Shown here: positions 52,873 through 61,429 of the stretch, one piece after another | How the letters are laid out: every line of letters begins with the position of its first letter | Numbering within the stretch: the stretch's first letter is position 1 | Source: Halohasta litorea | GTDB taxonomy: Archaea > Halobacteriota > Halobacteria > Halobacteriales > Haloferacaceae | Length of the DNA: 64,000 bases | Assembly: GCF_024494645.1 (NCBI RefSeq) | Contig: NZ_JANHDJ010000001.1 | Span: 558,001-622,000 of the forward strand | Direction of reading: 5' to 3' | Notes under the pieces: model-generated | Databases searched by the model: none | What the model was told of the DNA's origin: nothing | The model's input: only the letters and a program-made list of their open reading frames with translations | Position numbers and translations under genes: made by a program

Positions 52873-53374
52873 CTCCGAGGACGTGATCGTCGACCTCCTG
52901 GATGTCCTGCTCCAGAAGGGAGTCGTCCTCGAAGCCGATGTCGTCATCGGGATCGCGGACATCCCGCTGGTGGGGATCAAACTCCGGGCGGCGATCGCGG
53001 GGCTGACGACGATGCGCGAATACGGAATGTTCGAGGAGTGGGACCTCCAACAGCGCCGCCAGCGGCGGTCCCACGCGCCGATACCGGGCGGCTCGATGAC
53101 TGGCCGACCGAACCCGCGGCGCGCCCGCGAGCCCGAGACGGAGCCAACCGTGGCAAGCGGTCGACCGGCCGACAGTCAGCGGCCGAAGAGAACGGACCGC
53201 CCACGCCACAGCGACCGCCCCGAGCAGGGCCGTCGACCGACTGCCCAGCAGGACCACAACGACACTGAGGCCGACAGTGCGACCGATGCCGAGGACGATG
53301 CCCCGGTCGACGATGAGAGCGACGCTCCGACCGCGGCTGCAGACGAATCGAGCCACCACCACGGCTCGGAGTAA
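52856..53374 (+). CDS. gvpM: Gas vesicle protein GvpM with long C-terminal tail
   Basis: 172 residues, twice the usual length. The GvpA-like core is at the N-terminus: DVIVDLLDVLLQKGVVLEAD, then IADIPLVGIKLRAAIAGLTT and EYGMFEEWD. The following hundred residues are Arg/Pro/Asp/Glu-rich and disordered, ending in a His-rich HHHGSE. MEPTADSED matches other haloarchaeal GvpM starts, so 52856 is used; the ATG at 52844 is possible. Confidence 0.88.
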   Translation: MEPTADSEDVIVDLLDVLLQKGVVLEADVVIGIADIPLVGIKLRAAIAGLTTMREYGMFEEWDLQQRRQRRSHAPIPGGSMTGRPNPRRAREPETEPTVASGRPADSQRPKRTDRPRHSDRPEQGRRPTAQQDHNDTEADSATDAEDDAPVDDESDAPTAAADESSHHHGSE

Positions 53375-53425
53375 GCGCCAGCACCGCTGGCGACCTTATT
53401 TAAATCGGGGGCGTTGGGGCGGCAG

Positions 53426-53875
53426 CTACTCCGCCTCTTCGGCTTCGGCGGCCCCGCCGGACTCCGCGCTGGCGGCGTCGGCGGCCTCGTGGGCCTCCTG
53501 GAGATCCCCGCGCAGGGCCGGAATCGTCGCGGTGAGTCCGCTGACCTCGTCGCTGGCTTCGTCGACGGTTTCGAGGAGCTGTTCGACGGTTTCGATCTCC
53601 TCCTGAAGCTCCTCGGGGTTCTCGAATGCCTCGGCCCGCGAACCGAGTGTAAACCACTTTTTGGCCTGTCGGAGGTGGTCGGCGGCCTCGCCCACGTCGA
53701 GGGCGGATTTGAGGCCGTTCAGCACGCCGAGAACGTTGTCCGCTTCCGTCTCCCAGATGGAGTCGGCGGTCGGGAGTTCGGTACGGGCCGCCGCTAGGTG
53801 CTCTTCGACATCCGCGCTCATCTCCTCGGCGGCCTCGCCGAACAGGTCGTCGTCATCGAAGCTGGTTTGGCTCAT
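53426..53875 (-). CDS. DUF5790 family protein
   Basis: 149 residues, helical and acidic. The start SQTSFDDDDLFGEAAEEM and ADNVLGVLNGLKSALDVGEA (45-64) with AKKWFTLGSRAEAF match the haloarchaeal DUF5790 family. Function unknown. It is convergent with gvpM across 51 bp that includes a TTATTTAAAT run suited to termination. A short tandem run of GAEAEEAE-like residues ends the protein. Confidence 0.82.
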   Translation of the reverse strand: MSQTSFDDDDLFGEAAEEMSADVEEHLAAARTELPTADSIWETEADNVLGVLNGLKSALDVGEAADHLRQAKKWFTLGSRAEAFENPEELQEEIETVEQLLETVDEASDEVSGLTATIPALRGDLQEAHEAADAASAESGGAAEAEEAE

Positions 53876-53969
53876 ATATACTCATTGGTTCCCGATGGTA
53901 TAAAAACGAGCCCGAAAGTGAAAGTGAAACCCGCCCGTTGGGCGGATGAGACGGGGATTGCGGGCGGGA

Positions 53970-54311
53970 TTATTCGTCGATGTCGAGGAGCTTCATCAAG
54001 GGATAGCCGTCCTCCATTTCCATGCGCGTGCGAGCGGTGACGCCCTCGTAGTCGATCCGCATCTCGACGGTCATGAGGCTGCCCGTGAGCTCCGTATACC
54101 CGTTTTCGTGGTCGATAGCCGCGGCGACACGCTCGTCGTCGATCGAGACGTCGACCGACTCACAGAACGGTTGGTTCTCGATGGCCTCGGCCATTGCGGC
54201 CTCTAAACTCCGAGTGCTGTCGGGGCTGACGGGGGTGCCAGCGAACTGGTGGTACAGCGAGCCGAATTTGATTCCGGCCTCGAAACAGGCCTGTTGGGCG
54301 TCGGTAACCAT
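53970..54311 (-). CDS. mptD: Archaeal dihydroneopterin aldolase-family protein (MptD-like)
   Basis: 113 residues. The compact fold includes FEAGIKFGSLYHQFAGTPVS (9-28), SLEAAMAEAIENQPFCESV and a C-terminal MEDGYPLMKLLDIDE. MptD is the archaeal 7,8-dihydroneopterin aldolase in folate/methanopterin-type pterin synthesis. Haloarchaea need pterin for folate-like cofactors. The start is ATG at 54311. It lies alone, divergent from azf. Confidence 0.8.
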   Translation of the reverse strand: MVTDAQQACFEAGIKFGSLYHQFAGTPVSPDSTRSLEAAMAEAIENQPFCESVDVSIDDERVAAAIDHENGYTELTGSLMTVEMRIDYEGVTARTRMEMEDGYPLMKLLDIDE

Positions 54312-54443
54312 ACGTCCCCTTCGGAGCGGCGGGTTAAGGGCTGTTGGCTTCGGTTCGAGCGTGTCGAGAGGGGGTGTCGACCCCTCGCATTGGCGGGACG
54401 GAACCGCGCGATACTTAGGCATCGTACACGCTTTGCCGAATGA

Positions 54444-55235
54444 ATGGCGAGATCTGTGCTGCTGACCGGGGCTGGCGGTCGGGTCGGGCAGGCCATCCTT
54501 CGGGATCTGGGTGAGGCCCACGACTGGCGATTGCTGGATCGTGAGCCGCTTCCCCGAGGGAAGCTCCCGGACGGAATCGACAACAGTGACGTCTATGTCT
54601 CCGATGTGACCAACAAACAGGCGGTCAAAGAGGCTGTCCGTGGCTGTGAGGTGATCATCCACCTCGCGGGCGATCCGCGACCCAACGCGCCGTGGGAAAG
54701 CGTCCTCCGGAACAACATCGACGGCACCCAGACGGTCCTGGAGGCCGCCGTCGAGGTCGGCGTCGAGAAGGTCGCCTTCGCCTCCTCGAACCACGCGGTC
54801 GGCTTCTACGAGGACGAACGCAAGCCCGACCTCTACCGTGATCACGACGAGTTCCGCCTCGATGGCACCGAACTCCCGCGACCCACGAACCTCTACGGCG
54901 TCTCGAAGGCCACCGGCGAGACGCTGGCCCGCTACTACCACGACGAACACGACCTGTCGGTCGTCTGTGTCCGGATCGGCAACCTCACCGAATCCCACCC
55001 GCCACGCAACTACGAGCGCGGCCAGGCGATGTGGCTCTCCTACACCGACTGCGCCCACTTGTTCGACTGCTGTGTGAAAGCCGACTACGGCTACGAAATC
55101 GTCTACGGCATCTCCGACAACGACCGGAAATACTACGATATCGAGCCGACCCGGAGGGTGCTGGGCTACGAGCCGCGGGACAACTCCGCGGAGTACCACC
55201 TCGACGGCACGCCGAAAGACGAGTTCGACGAGTAA
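54444..55235 (+). CDS. azf: NAD-dependent glucose-6-phosphate dehydrogenase (Azf-type, SDR fold)
   Basis: 263 residues. The extended short-chain dehydrogenase pattern has LLTGAGGRVGQAI (7-19) for NAD binding, HLAGDPRPNAPWESV (73-87), and the catalytic Tyr151 and Lys155 in NLYGVSKATGE. SSNHAVGFYEDE and RYYHDEHDLSVVCVRIGNL are close to the characterised Haloferax azf product, which uses NAD+ for the first step of the oxidative pentose phosphate route. The start is the ATG at 54444. Confidence 0.85.
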   Translation: MARSVLLTGAGGRVGQAILRDLGEAHDWRLLDREPLPRGKLPDGIDNSDVYVSDVTNKQAVKEAVRGCEVIIHLAGDPRPNAPWESVLRNNIDGTQTVLEAAVEVGVEKVAFASSNHAVGFYEDERKPDLYRDHDEFRLDGTELPRPTNLYGVSKATGETLARYYHDEHDLSVVCVRIGNLTESHPPRNYERGQAMWLSYTDCAHLFDCCVKADYGYEIVYGISDNDRKYYDIEPTRRVLGYEPRDNSAEYHLDGTPKDEFDE

Positions 55236-55616
55236 CACGAGCTTGCCATCGGTGCGCATGGCTGGCCGGTTTTCCGCTTCGGTTCCAGTGATCAACAGCG
55301 ACGAGCCTGCCGATGACTGGCCGACCCTGGTATCGTCGACCGGCAGTTCATGGTTCGTTCGCTGTTTGAGACACGTCTCTGTCGGATCGGTGGTCGGCCA
55401 CTGGCTCCTGGAGATGATAATTATACGCCCCACACCGATAGGGTGCGGATCGTCTGGCCGGAGATGAACGAAACGGACGGTACTCGGCCCGCGGACGGGC
55501 GACGGCGCGTCCTCACCTACGGTACTCGCAGCGCTCGATCCACCGGTTGAGGAGCGGTTGATCGCGCCGATTCGGCGGTCGACGCCGAACACGTGTCGTA
55601 AGCGACCAACGGTGGT
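55236..55616. other. Long intergenic region between azf and the ZIP-like gene
   Basis: 381 bp between two convergent genes. Open frames here lack haloarchaeal codon character and family matches. A GATAATTATACG element (about 55416-55427) is the only TATA-like site. No repeat, RNA gene or clear terminator was found. It may hold decayed sequence. Confidence 0.4.
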
Positions 55617-56351
55617 TCAGACGTGGCGTTGGGTTCGTCGGTGGGCAACGACCGATTGGTATTCGGTGACACTGGCGACGAAGAGGACGCCACCAACAGC
55701 CGCGAGAAGCGGGACTGTAACTGGTGAGAGGATATCGACAAGGAACGCTCCTGCCAGTGCGCCGCCAACGAACGCGAGTTGGACGGCGACGACGGTTGCG
55801 ACAGCCCACCAGCGGCCCAGTGGCGCGTAGAGACCGCCGACAGCGGCCGTCTCCGCGCCCGCATGAACCGTGAGCAAAGCGAGTCCGACGAGTCCGAGCG
55901 CGGCACTCGCCGCATAGATGCTGGCGACGACTGCGCCTTCGACCGTCCGATGGGCGACAATCGCTCCCAGTGCCGCATCCGCACAGCCACCGTGGGGTGT
56001 CTGGTCTCGGCCGAGCCATGCCACCGTCCCACCGACGATGCCGCCGCCGACCGCCAGTGGCCAGTGCTGTGTTGCTGCTGCCAGCAGCGCCACGACCCCG
56101 ACCGCTAGTAGCAACACCGGTAGCCCCCAGTTCGAACGTGGGCTGTGTCGGTCGTTGTACTGCTGCCACCGCATAACGGCCATGGCACCAATCAGCAGGC
56201 TTGCACCCACTGAAACCCCGATTACTACGGCAAACGGGATGGCCGATTCATGCGTCGCTGGGTTCGCATGTGTTTCGTGTCCAGCAACCACTGTCGACCA
56301 CCTCATCACAACGAACAGCATGGCGGCTGCGCTCCGTCCGACCCATCTCAT
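55617..56351 (-). CDS. ZIP-like metal transporter family membrane protein
   Basis: 244 residues with a signal-like or first hydrophobic segment and about seven more helices. Two helices carry metal-ligand patterns like ZIP transporters: AHRTVEGAVVAS (His-x3-Glu-Gly) and LTVHAGAETAAVGG (His-x3-Glu). A luminal stretch GHETHANPATHES is His-rich. The start MRWVGRSAAAMLFVV at 56351 is 10 bp after the SBP56 stop, so both share a transcript. ZIP proteins move zinc, iron or other divalent metals, and the direction is unknown. Confidence 0.65.
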   Translation of the reverse strand: MRWVGRSAAAMLFVVMRWSTVVAGHETHANPATHESAIPFAVVIGVSVGASLLIGAMAVMRWQQYNDRHSPRSNWGLPVLLLAVGVVALLAAATQHWPLAVGGGIVGGTVAWLGRDQTPHGGCADAALGAIVAHRTVEGAVVASIYAASAALGLVGLALLTVHAGAETAAVGGLYAPLGRWWAVATVVAVQLAFVGGALAGAFLVDILSPVTVPLLAAVGGVLFVASVTEYQSVVAHRRTQRHV

Positions 56352-56361
56352 ATAGGGGTGG

Positions 56362-57747
56362 CTACATCCAGACATCGCTGGTGCAGTCGCCGTCGGGCCA
56401 GCGGATCTCGTGGGCGCGGGCGGGCCCCTCCGGCAGCGTACCGAAGTCGACGAGGAATGCCTCATCGAGTTCCATTGTTCCCTTTCGCGGGTCGACATCT
56501 GCCTTGAGCATCACCGAACCCCGCTCGCCCTCTTCGGGGAAGAACTGGTCGTCCCACGACGAGTACAGCGAGGTCGTGAAGTACAGTCGCTCGCCATCGA
56601 GACTCAGTTGGAGCATCTGCGGACCGGCGATGATCTCGCGGTCCTGGACCTTCCGAACCTCGCCGAACAGGCCGCCCACCGAGATGGTGTCAGTCAGCCG
56701 CGGGGTCGACGGATCGGAGATGTCGTACATCCGGACCTCGCCGTGGAGCCAGTTCACGAAGAACAGGTACCTGTCGTCCATGGACACTACCAGGTCCGTG
56801 ATGAGACCCGGGACCGGCATCTCCCAGTCGTCGTGGTCGCGTGACTCGATGTCGATCACCTTCGTCGCCTGCCACTGTCCATCGTCCCGGTGGAGATGGA
56901 ACATATTCGACGACAGCGCCGCCCCGACGTAGGCGTGGGCCGCCTCCGGGGTGTGGAGGAAGCGCACTTCCAGCGGGATCAGTCCATCTTCGCCGAGATC
57001 GATGGTCTGCTCGACGGTTCCCTCCTCCCAGTTCCAGAAGTGAAGCTGCTGGCCGTAGTTTCCGGCCTCGACGTCGTCGAGATCGAACCCCGGCTGGTAG
57101 GTCTTCGGGGCGGCCCACTCGCTGGAGACCATCACGTTCTGACGGGGCTGGTACCAGAAGTCGTAGTTCATCTCGATCTCGCCCGGCGTGTCCCAACGGC
57201 CCTCGATCTCGAACTCATCGTTGAGCAGCAGAAAACCGCCGGGAAGCTCGCCTTCGGCGTTGCCGAGCATACTGATCATGATCTTCCCGTCCGGGATGCA
57301 GTGGACGGTGTGGGGAGCCGACAGATCGTACTCGAAGACCTCCTCGGGTTCGATCACCTTCACGAGTTCTGGATTCCTGCGGTCTTCGGTGTCAATGATA
57401 TGAATACGCGAGGATCGGTTCCCGGGCACGACGAGGTAGCGCCGCTCCATCGCCTCCATGTGGCAGGACGACGAGCAGGCGTTCCAGCCGAAGTGGTGGA
57501 GTTCGTCGCCTTTGGTCGGCATCTCGATCCGGTCGATGATGTTGCAGTAGGTCTCGGACTCCGGATCGACGTCGACGACAGTGAGCATATCCGGGGCGTC
57601 GACATCGGTCCCAACGTAGAGCGCCGGAACGTAGGCGACCGTTTCGCGCTCCGACTGCTCGATGGCGGCCTGTGGCGTCGCATACCCTGGCCCTTCGGCG
57701 TGGTGTTCGTGGTGTTCACTGTGTGAATGGTCTGTGTGAGTGCTCAT
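56362..57747 (-). CDS. Selenium-binding protein SBP56 family (methanethiol oxidase type)
   Basis: 461 residues. A beta-propeller of the SBP56 family, with ELHHFGWNACSSSCHMEAM (about 86-104), which holds a conserved Cys/His cluster, SAPHTVHCIPDGKIMISMLG, and RFLHTPEAAHAYVGAALSSN. The first 20 residues are rich in His, possibly metal-binding. Characterised homologs oxidise methanethiol with copper. The adjacent ZIP-like gene fits a metal-dependent role; that is inference. Confidence 0.85.
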   Translation of the reverse strand: MSTHTDHSHSEHHEHHAEGPGYATPQAAIEQSERETVAYVPALYVGTDVDAPDMLTVVDVDPESETYCNIIDRIEMPTKGDELHHFGWNACSSSCHMEAMERRYLVVPGNRSSRIHIIDTEDRRNPELVKVIEPEEVFEYDLSAPHTVHCIPDGKIMISMLGNAEGELPGGFLLLNDEFEIEGRWDTPGEIEMNYDFWYQPRQNVMVSSEWAAPKTYQPGFDLDDVEAGNYGQQLHFWNWEEGTVEQTIDLGEDGLIPLEVRFLHTPEAAHAYVGAALSSNMFHLHRDDGQWQATKVIDIESRDHDDWEMPVPGLITDLVVSMDDRYLFFVNWLHGEVRMYDISDPSTPRLTDTISVGGLFGEVRKVQDREIIAGPQMLQLSLDGERLYFTTSLYSSWDDQFFPEEGERGSVMLKADVDPRKGTMELDEAFLVDFGTLPEGPARAHEIRWPDGDCTSDVWM

Positions 57748-57904
57748 ATATGAGAGATCGTTATAGATGCCAATGAACGCGTATTGTCATCCGATAGCAC
57801 TTATGTTCGGTGTTACTGCGTATTCACACATCATACCGAGTACTATCTGCAGATGTAGGTCGGTTCCTGTCGCATGAGTGTCAATATTATGAAATGTTTC
57901 GGTT

Positions 57905-58075
57905 TCAGAGTTCTTCGATATATGGTGCAACGTCTTCATCGGAGACCTCTCGTCCGTGGATGTCTTTTAAATGGGAGCGCGCGGCCTCGTATATCGACTC
58001 CTCGAACTCGCTGTAGACGACGACATCACAGTCGGCGACGTCACGACACTCGAAGCGGTATCGTTCGGTGACCAT
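57905..58075 (-). CDS. DUF1059-like small protein
   Basis: 56 residues: RYRFECRDVADCDVVVYSEF (5-24), then IYEAARSHLKDIHGREVSDE (28-47), ending APYIEEL. The Cys-x6-Cys spacing and the terminal helix with His match the DUF1059 pattern, small Cys/His proteins common in haloarchaea and bacteria. ATG at 58075. The 157 bp to the SBP56 start holds its promoter region and nothing else recognised. Confidence 0.75.
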   Translation of the reverse strand: MVTERYRFECRDVADCDVVVYSEFEESIYEAARSHLKDIHGREVSDEDVAPYIEEL

Positions 58076-58173
58076 ATGCCACCACGCACCGCGAGCGCCA
58101 TGTAGCTGCTGCCCACATCCCCGTTTCCCTGCTTTTCTCGAAGCCTATGTACGCTGGTCACGTTGCGTAGTTC

Positions 58174-58935
58174 ATGGTCGACACGGGTGCGGTCATCTCG
58201 GTTCTTGCCGGGGGCGTGACTGCCCTGTTCGCCGTGCTGCTCACCTTCTACCTTCGAAACCAGTGGCGGGAGATCCAGTCGCTGCGGGCGATCCAGACGG
58301 AGTTAGAACAGAACACCGAGCGGATCCGCGACCTCGCTGAACTCCTCGTCGGTGATCTCCAGCGCCAGCAGGTCGACCTCCCAATCGAGGTGCCACCCGG
58401 AACCAGAATGGAGATCCGGTACGTCGTCTCCTTTCCTAGTGGGCTGTCGACGACCGCCTTCGACCAACTGAAACACACCGGGATGTTCCTCCGGCTTCCG
58501 GCCGAGACGCGCCGGTCGCTGTTCGAGCTGTACGACACCGTCGACCGGATCAACCGCCTGCGCCAGCACCGAGAACGGATTCATTTCAACGATATTGGAA
58601 ACGTCCACATCGTGATCGATCCCGACGAACTCGACGTCGAGCCGGGCGAGTCCGTCTCCGAGGCCGACCTTCCAGCCGAGACCAGACGGCGGCTGGACGA
58701 TCTGCGGCGGATGCGGCGGGCGATGAAAGGTGTTAACCGGTCGACGCTGCGACTCATCGCATCGATCTCTTCGCCGGAGATGGTTGCGGACCTCGAATTG
58801 GGGTCGTTCGTTGAATCCGACCACAGACCCGAATCGAGAGTCGGGTCGAAACGAGTCGACGGGATCGATCTCCAGGAGATGCACGCAGTCCTGAGCGATA
58901 TCGAGCGGACCTCTCTGTGGGCTCGGTTTATGTAA
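58174..58935 (+). CDS. Membrane-anchored helical protein, unknown
   Basis: 253 residues. One N-terminal membrane helix (about 6-26, VISVLAGGVTALFAVLLTFY), then a coiled coil (28-58, with REIQSLRAIQTELEQNTERI) and a mixed domain ending with an Arg-rich helix (RRRLDDLRRMRRAMKG) and a charged tail. It resembles small signal-anchor proteins. No family is recognised, and no partner is adjacent. Confidence 0.55.
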   Translation: MVDTGAVISVLAGGVTALFAVLLTFYLRNQWREIQSLRAIQTELEQNTERIRDLAELLVGDLQRQQVDLPIEVPPGTRMEIRYVVSFPSGLSTTAFDQLKHTGMFLRLPAETRRSLFELYDTVDRINRLRQHRERIHFNDIGNVHIVIDPDELDVEPGESVSEADLPAETRRRLDDLRRMRRAMKGVNRSTLRLIASISSPEMVADLELGSFVESDHRPESRVGSKRVDGIDLQEMHAVLSDIERTSLWARFM

Positions 58936-59094
58936 CGTGGCGAGCCTGTCACACTCCTCTTCTGGAGAGAAGAGGTAGTGACCGCCAGCTTCCAGAAGCC
59001 GAACTGCTGTTCTCCGGCTCTGATAGATCGGCTGCCAGTTCCGTCTCGCTGACTGGGTCCTCGCTATTTGAGGGTCGACGTGGTACACCGCTGT

Positions 59095-60612
59095 ATGCCT
59101 TCGGGAGGCTCTCCTTCCAACGGGAGTTCTCAACGCTTTCCGGACGGGACGACGCGCCTCCAGTACTGGGCCCCAGCACTCGCGGTGAGTCTGACGACGT
59201 TCATCATCGTCGTCAACGCCTCGCTGATGAACGTGGCCATCCCCACGATGGTCGCGGAGTTCGATACCACAGTCACCGTCATTCAGGGGGCGGTCGCCCT
59301 CTACTCGCTGGTGATCGCTGCGCTGATCCTCCCGGCCGGGACGCTGCCGTCTCGGCACAGTAGCAGGCGTGTCATGGCCGTCGCACTGCTCGTCTATGCC
59401 GGTGGGACGGTGGTGGCGGCGATCAGCTGGAACACGATGGTCCTCTATCTGGGGTGGGCAGTCATCGAGGGCGCGGCGGCCGCCGTGTTGTTTCCCCTGA
59501 CGTTCACCGTCCTGACGGTCAGCTACGAAGACGACGACCGGGCGACCGCGTTCGGCCTGCTGGCTGGTATCAGCGGGCTTGGGTCGACGCTGGGGCCGAT
59601 CATCGGCGGCGCACTCACCACGTACGCGAGTTGGCGGTGGGGGTTCGCGCTCCAACTCGTCGGTGTGGCGGTGATTCTCTACTTTGTTCAGTACGTGACC
59701 CTCAATCCGTTCGGGACGTCGCCAGCCATCTGGTTGCTCGCGGTGGGCCTCCTCGCGTTTGCGGCGTTCGTGCAGTACGAGCGCAGGCTGGAACGCGCCG
59801 GAGGATCGCCGCTGGTGCCACTGGGCGTGCTGACGAACCGGCCGTTCGTCGCGGGGGTGATCGCGTACAATCTGCGCTCGATCATCTCGGCTGGCTTCTT
59901 TTTCATCTTCCCGGTGTATCTGCAGGCCGTCCTCGGCTACACTGCCTTCGACACCGGGCTCGCGCTGTTGCCCTACTCTATCGCGTCGGTCTGCTTCGCG
60001 GCGTTTACGACCGGCTGGCGCAACTATGTCTCACCGAAGACGCTCATTCAGGTCGGCATCGTCTGTATGGGCCTCGGACTGGTGGTGTTGTACGAACAGA
60101 CCGGCCCCGGCCAGACGATCATCGGGATGGCGCTGCCGGTGGCGGTCGTCGGCACCGGGGTCGGTCTCATCCTGGCGCAGATCTCGAATATGACGATGTC
60201 GGCCGTGCCGACCGTCGACTCCGCGGCGGCCTCGGGCGTCCTGAACGTCAGCAGTTCGATCGGCTACGCGATGGGGACGGCGGTCGTCGGCTCGTTTTTC
60301 CTCGGGCAGTTCTACGGGAGCGTCATCGACGGCGTGCTCCGCGCCGAAGGGGAGACCGTCTCGGCCGCCGAGCGAACCGACCTCGTGATCGCGCTCGAAG
60401 ACTTCGCCGAGACGGCGACCGAAGCCACGCGACAACAGTTCTTAGAGCAGCTGCCGCCGACCCAGCGGCAACTCCTGGAGAGGATCTTTGAGGCGGCGAT
60501 GTTCGACGCTCAACAGGCGGCGCTGTTGCTGCTGGTACTGCTCGTGTTGGTGTTGCTCGTGGCGTCGACGTTCCTGCCACGGGAGATTCCAGATGTGGAT
60601 GATTCTGAATAG
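59095..60612 (+). CDS. MFS transporter, DHA2-like 14-helix type
   Basis: 505 residues with fourteen predicted helices, typical of drug:H+ antiporters of the DHA2 subfamily. Motifs: NVAIPTMVAEFDTTVTVIQG in helix 1-2, LPAGTLPSRHSSRRVM (a motif-A variant), GLLAGISGLGSTLGPIIGGA in helix 5, and repeated small-residue helices. It probably exports small toxic compounds; the substrate is unknown. The ATG at 59095 is used. Confidence 0.85.
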   Translation: MPSGGSPSNGSSQRFPDGTTRLQYWAPALAVSLTTFIIVVNASLMNVAIPTMVAEFDTTVTVIQGAVALYSLVIAALILPAGTLPSRHSSRRVMAVALLVYAGGTVVAAISWNTMVLYLGWAVIEGAAAAVLFPLTFTVLTVSYEDDDRATAFGLLAGISGLGSTLGPIIGGALTTYASWRWGFALQLVGVAVILYFVQYVTLNPFGTSPAIWLLAVGLLAFAAFVQYERRLERAGGSPLVPLGVLTNRPFVAGVIAYNLRSIISAGFFFIFPVYLQAVLGYTAFDTGLALLPYSIASVCFAAFTTGWRNYVSPKTLIQVGIVCMGLGLVVLYEQTGPGQTIIGMALPVAVVGTGVGLILAQISNMTMSAVPTVDSAAASGVLNVSSSIGYAMGTAVVGSFFLGQFYGSVIDGVLRAEGETVSAAERTDLVIALEDFAETATEATRQQFLEQLPPTQRQLLERIFEAAMFDAQQAALLLLVLLVLVLLVASTFLPREIPDVDDSE

Positions 60613-60641
60613 GTCGGAGGGTCGTCGAATGGGGAAGTTAC

Positions 60642-60649
60642 CAACTAGT
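60642..60649. repeat. Left copy of an 8-bp direct repeat flanking the AT-rich island
   Basis: CAACTAGT. The right copy is at 61411-61418. The sequence between is AT-rich. It may be a target-site duplication or chance. Confidence 0.35.
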
Positions 60650-60692
60650 GTGTAAAAGAATATACCACAATAGTAATTGAAATCATTTACGA

Positions 60693-61388
60693 ATGAATTT
60701 CAATCAATTTGATTTGTGGGACGTACTGGCAGATATTGTTCCCGGCGCAGTTGGGATAATTCTCTTCGCTTCAATTCTCCCAAAAGGATATATCCTGTCA
60801 AAATTGAATACACTACCTGTTACTGGATTACCTGGATTATTCACGTTTGTTATTGTTAGCTATGTAATTGGTTGGGTTATACAAGCTACTGCACTGAAAA
60901 TTGATGGTGTCTTCACAAGAGACTATGATCCATGGGAGACGCAAATCAAAAAGGTCAAAAAAGCTCAAGAAGATGACAAATGGAATTTTGCACGAAGGTA
61001 CTATGAAGAATGTCAGTTATTTTTTAACACTTCCAATTATGATGACTACTCAGCTATTGAAAATGAAATAAGTAGTAGTGATTTGAGGAGTATCACGTAT
61101 AATTATTTAAACAACAATAACATTGGCCGTTCATACCGTTTTCATATATTATTTATCCTCTCCAGAAGCCTATATGTAATTTTTGCAATTTCATTGATTA
61201 CACACCTATCTATTCTATTTCTAAACTCTAACGGAATATATTACACAGCTCTCTCTTTCACGGAGGGTGTAGTTCTAGTCATATCCCTAATGTGGGGGTC
61301 ATTTATAATGTGGAAAACTCGATTATATATGGAAAGAAGTATGATAAAATCGCTAATGGGTGATTTCTATATGTCTCTATCAAACTAA
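60693..61388 (+). CDS. AT-rich foreign membrane protein, unknown
   Basis: 231 residues. Lys, Asn, Ile, Phe and Tyr-rich, unlike the acidic, Ala/Asp-rich proteins around it, and its codons favour A or T at the third position. Four hydrophobic segments are visible (about 15-28, 45-65, 150-172 and 185-205). A hydrophilic, Tyr/Lys-rich loop (about 70-150) separates them. No family is recognised. The composition change marks horizontal acquisition from an AT-rich source. Confidence 0.6.
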   Translation: MNFNQFDLWDVLADIVPGAVGIILFASILPKGYILSKLNTLPVTGLPGLFTFVIVSYVIGWVIQATALKIDGVFTRDYDPWETQIKKVKKAQEDDKWNFARRYYEECQLFFNTSNYDDYSAIENEISSSDLRSITYNYLNNNNIGRSYRFHILFILSRSLYVIFAISLITHLSILFLNSNGIYYTALSFTEGVVLVISLMWGSFIMWKTRLYMERSMIKSLMGDFYMSLSN

Positions 61389-61410
61389 TTATGTCCTTGG
61401 TTAAGATGTA

Positions 61411-61418
61411 CAACTAGT
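61411..61418. repeat. Right copy of the 8-bp direct repeat
   Basis: CAACTAGT, the same orientation as the copy at 60642-60649. The copies bracket about 760 bp that contains the AT-rich gene. Confidence 0.35.
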
Positions 61419-61429
61419 ATTGAAATTAA

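Noticed and set aside
55243-55467. 74-codon plus-strand frame after azf
   Set aside because: It lacks haloarchaeal acidic composition and motifs, and there is no promoter at the right distance.
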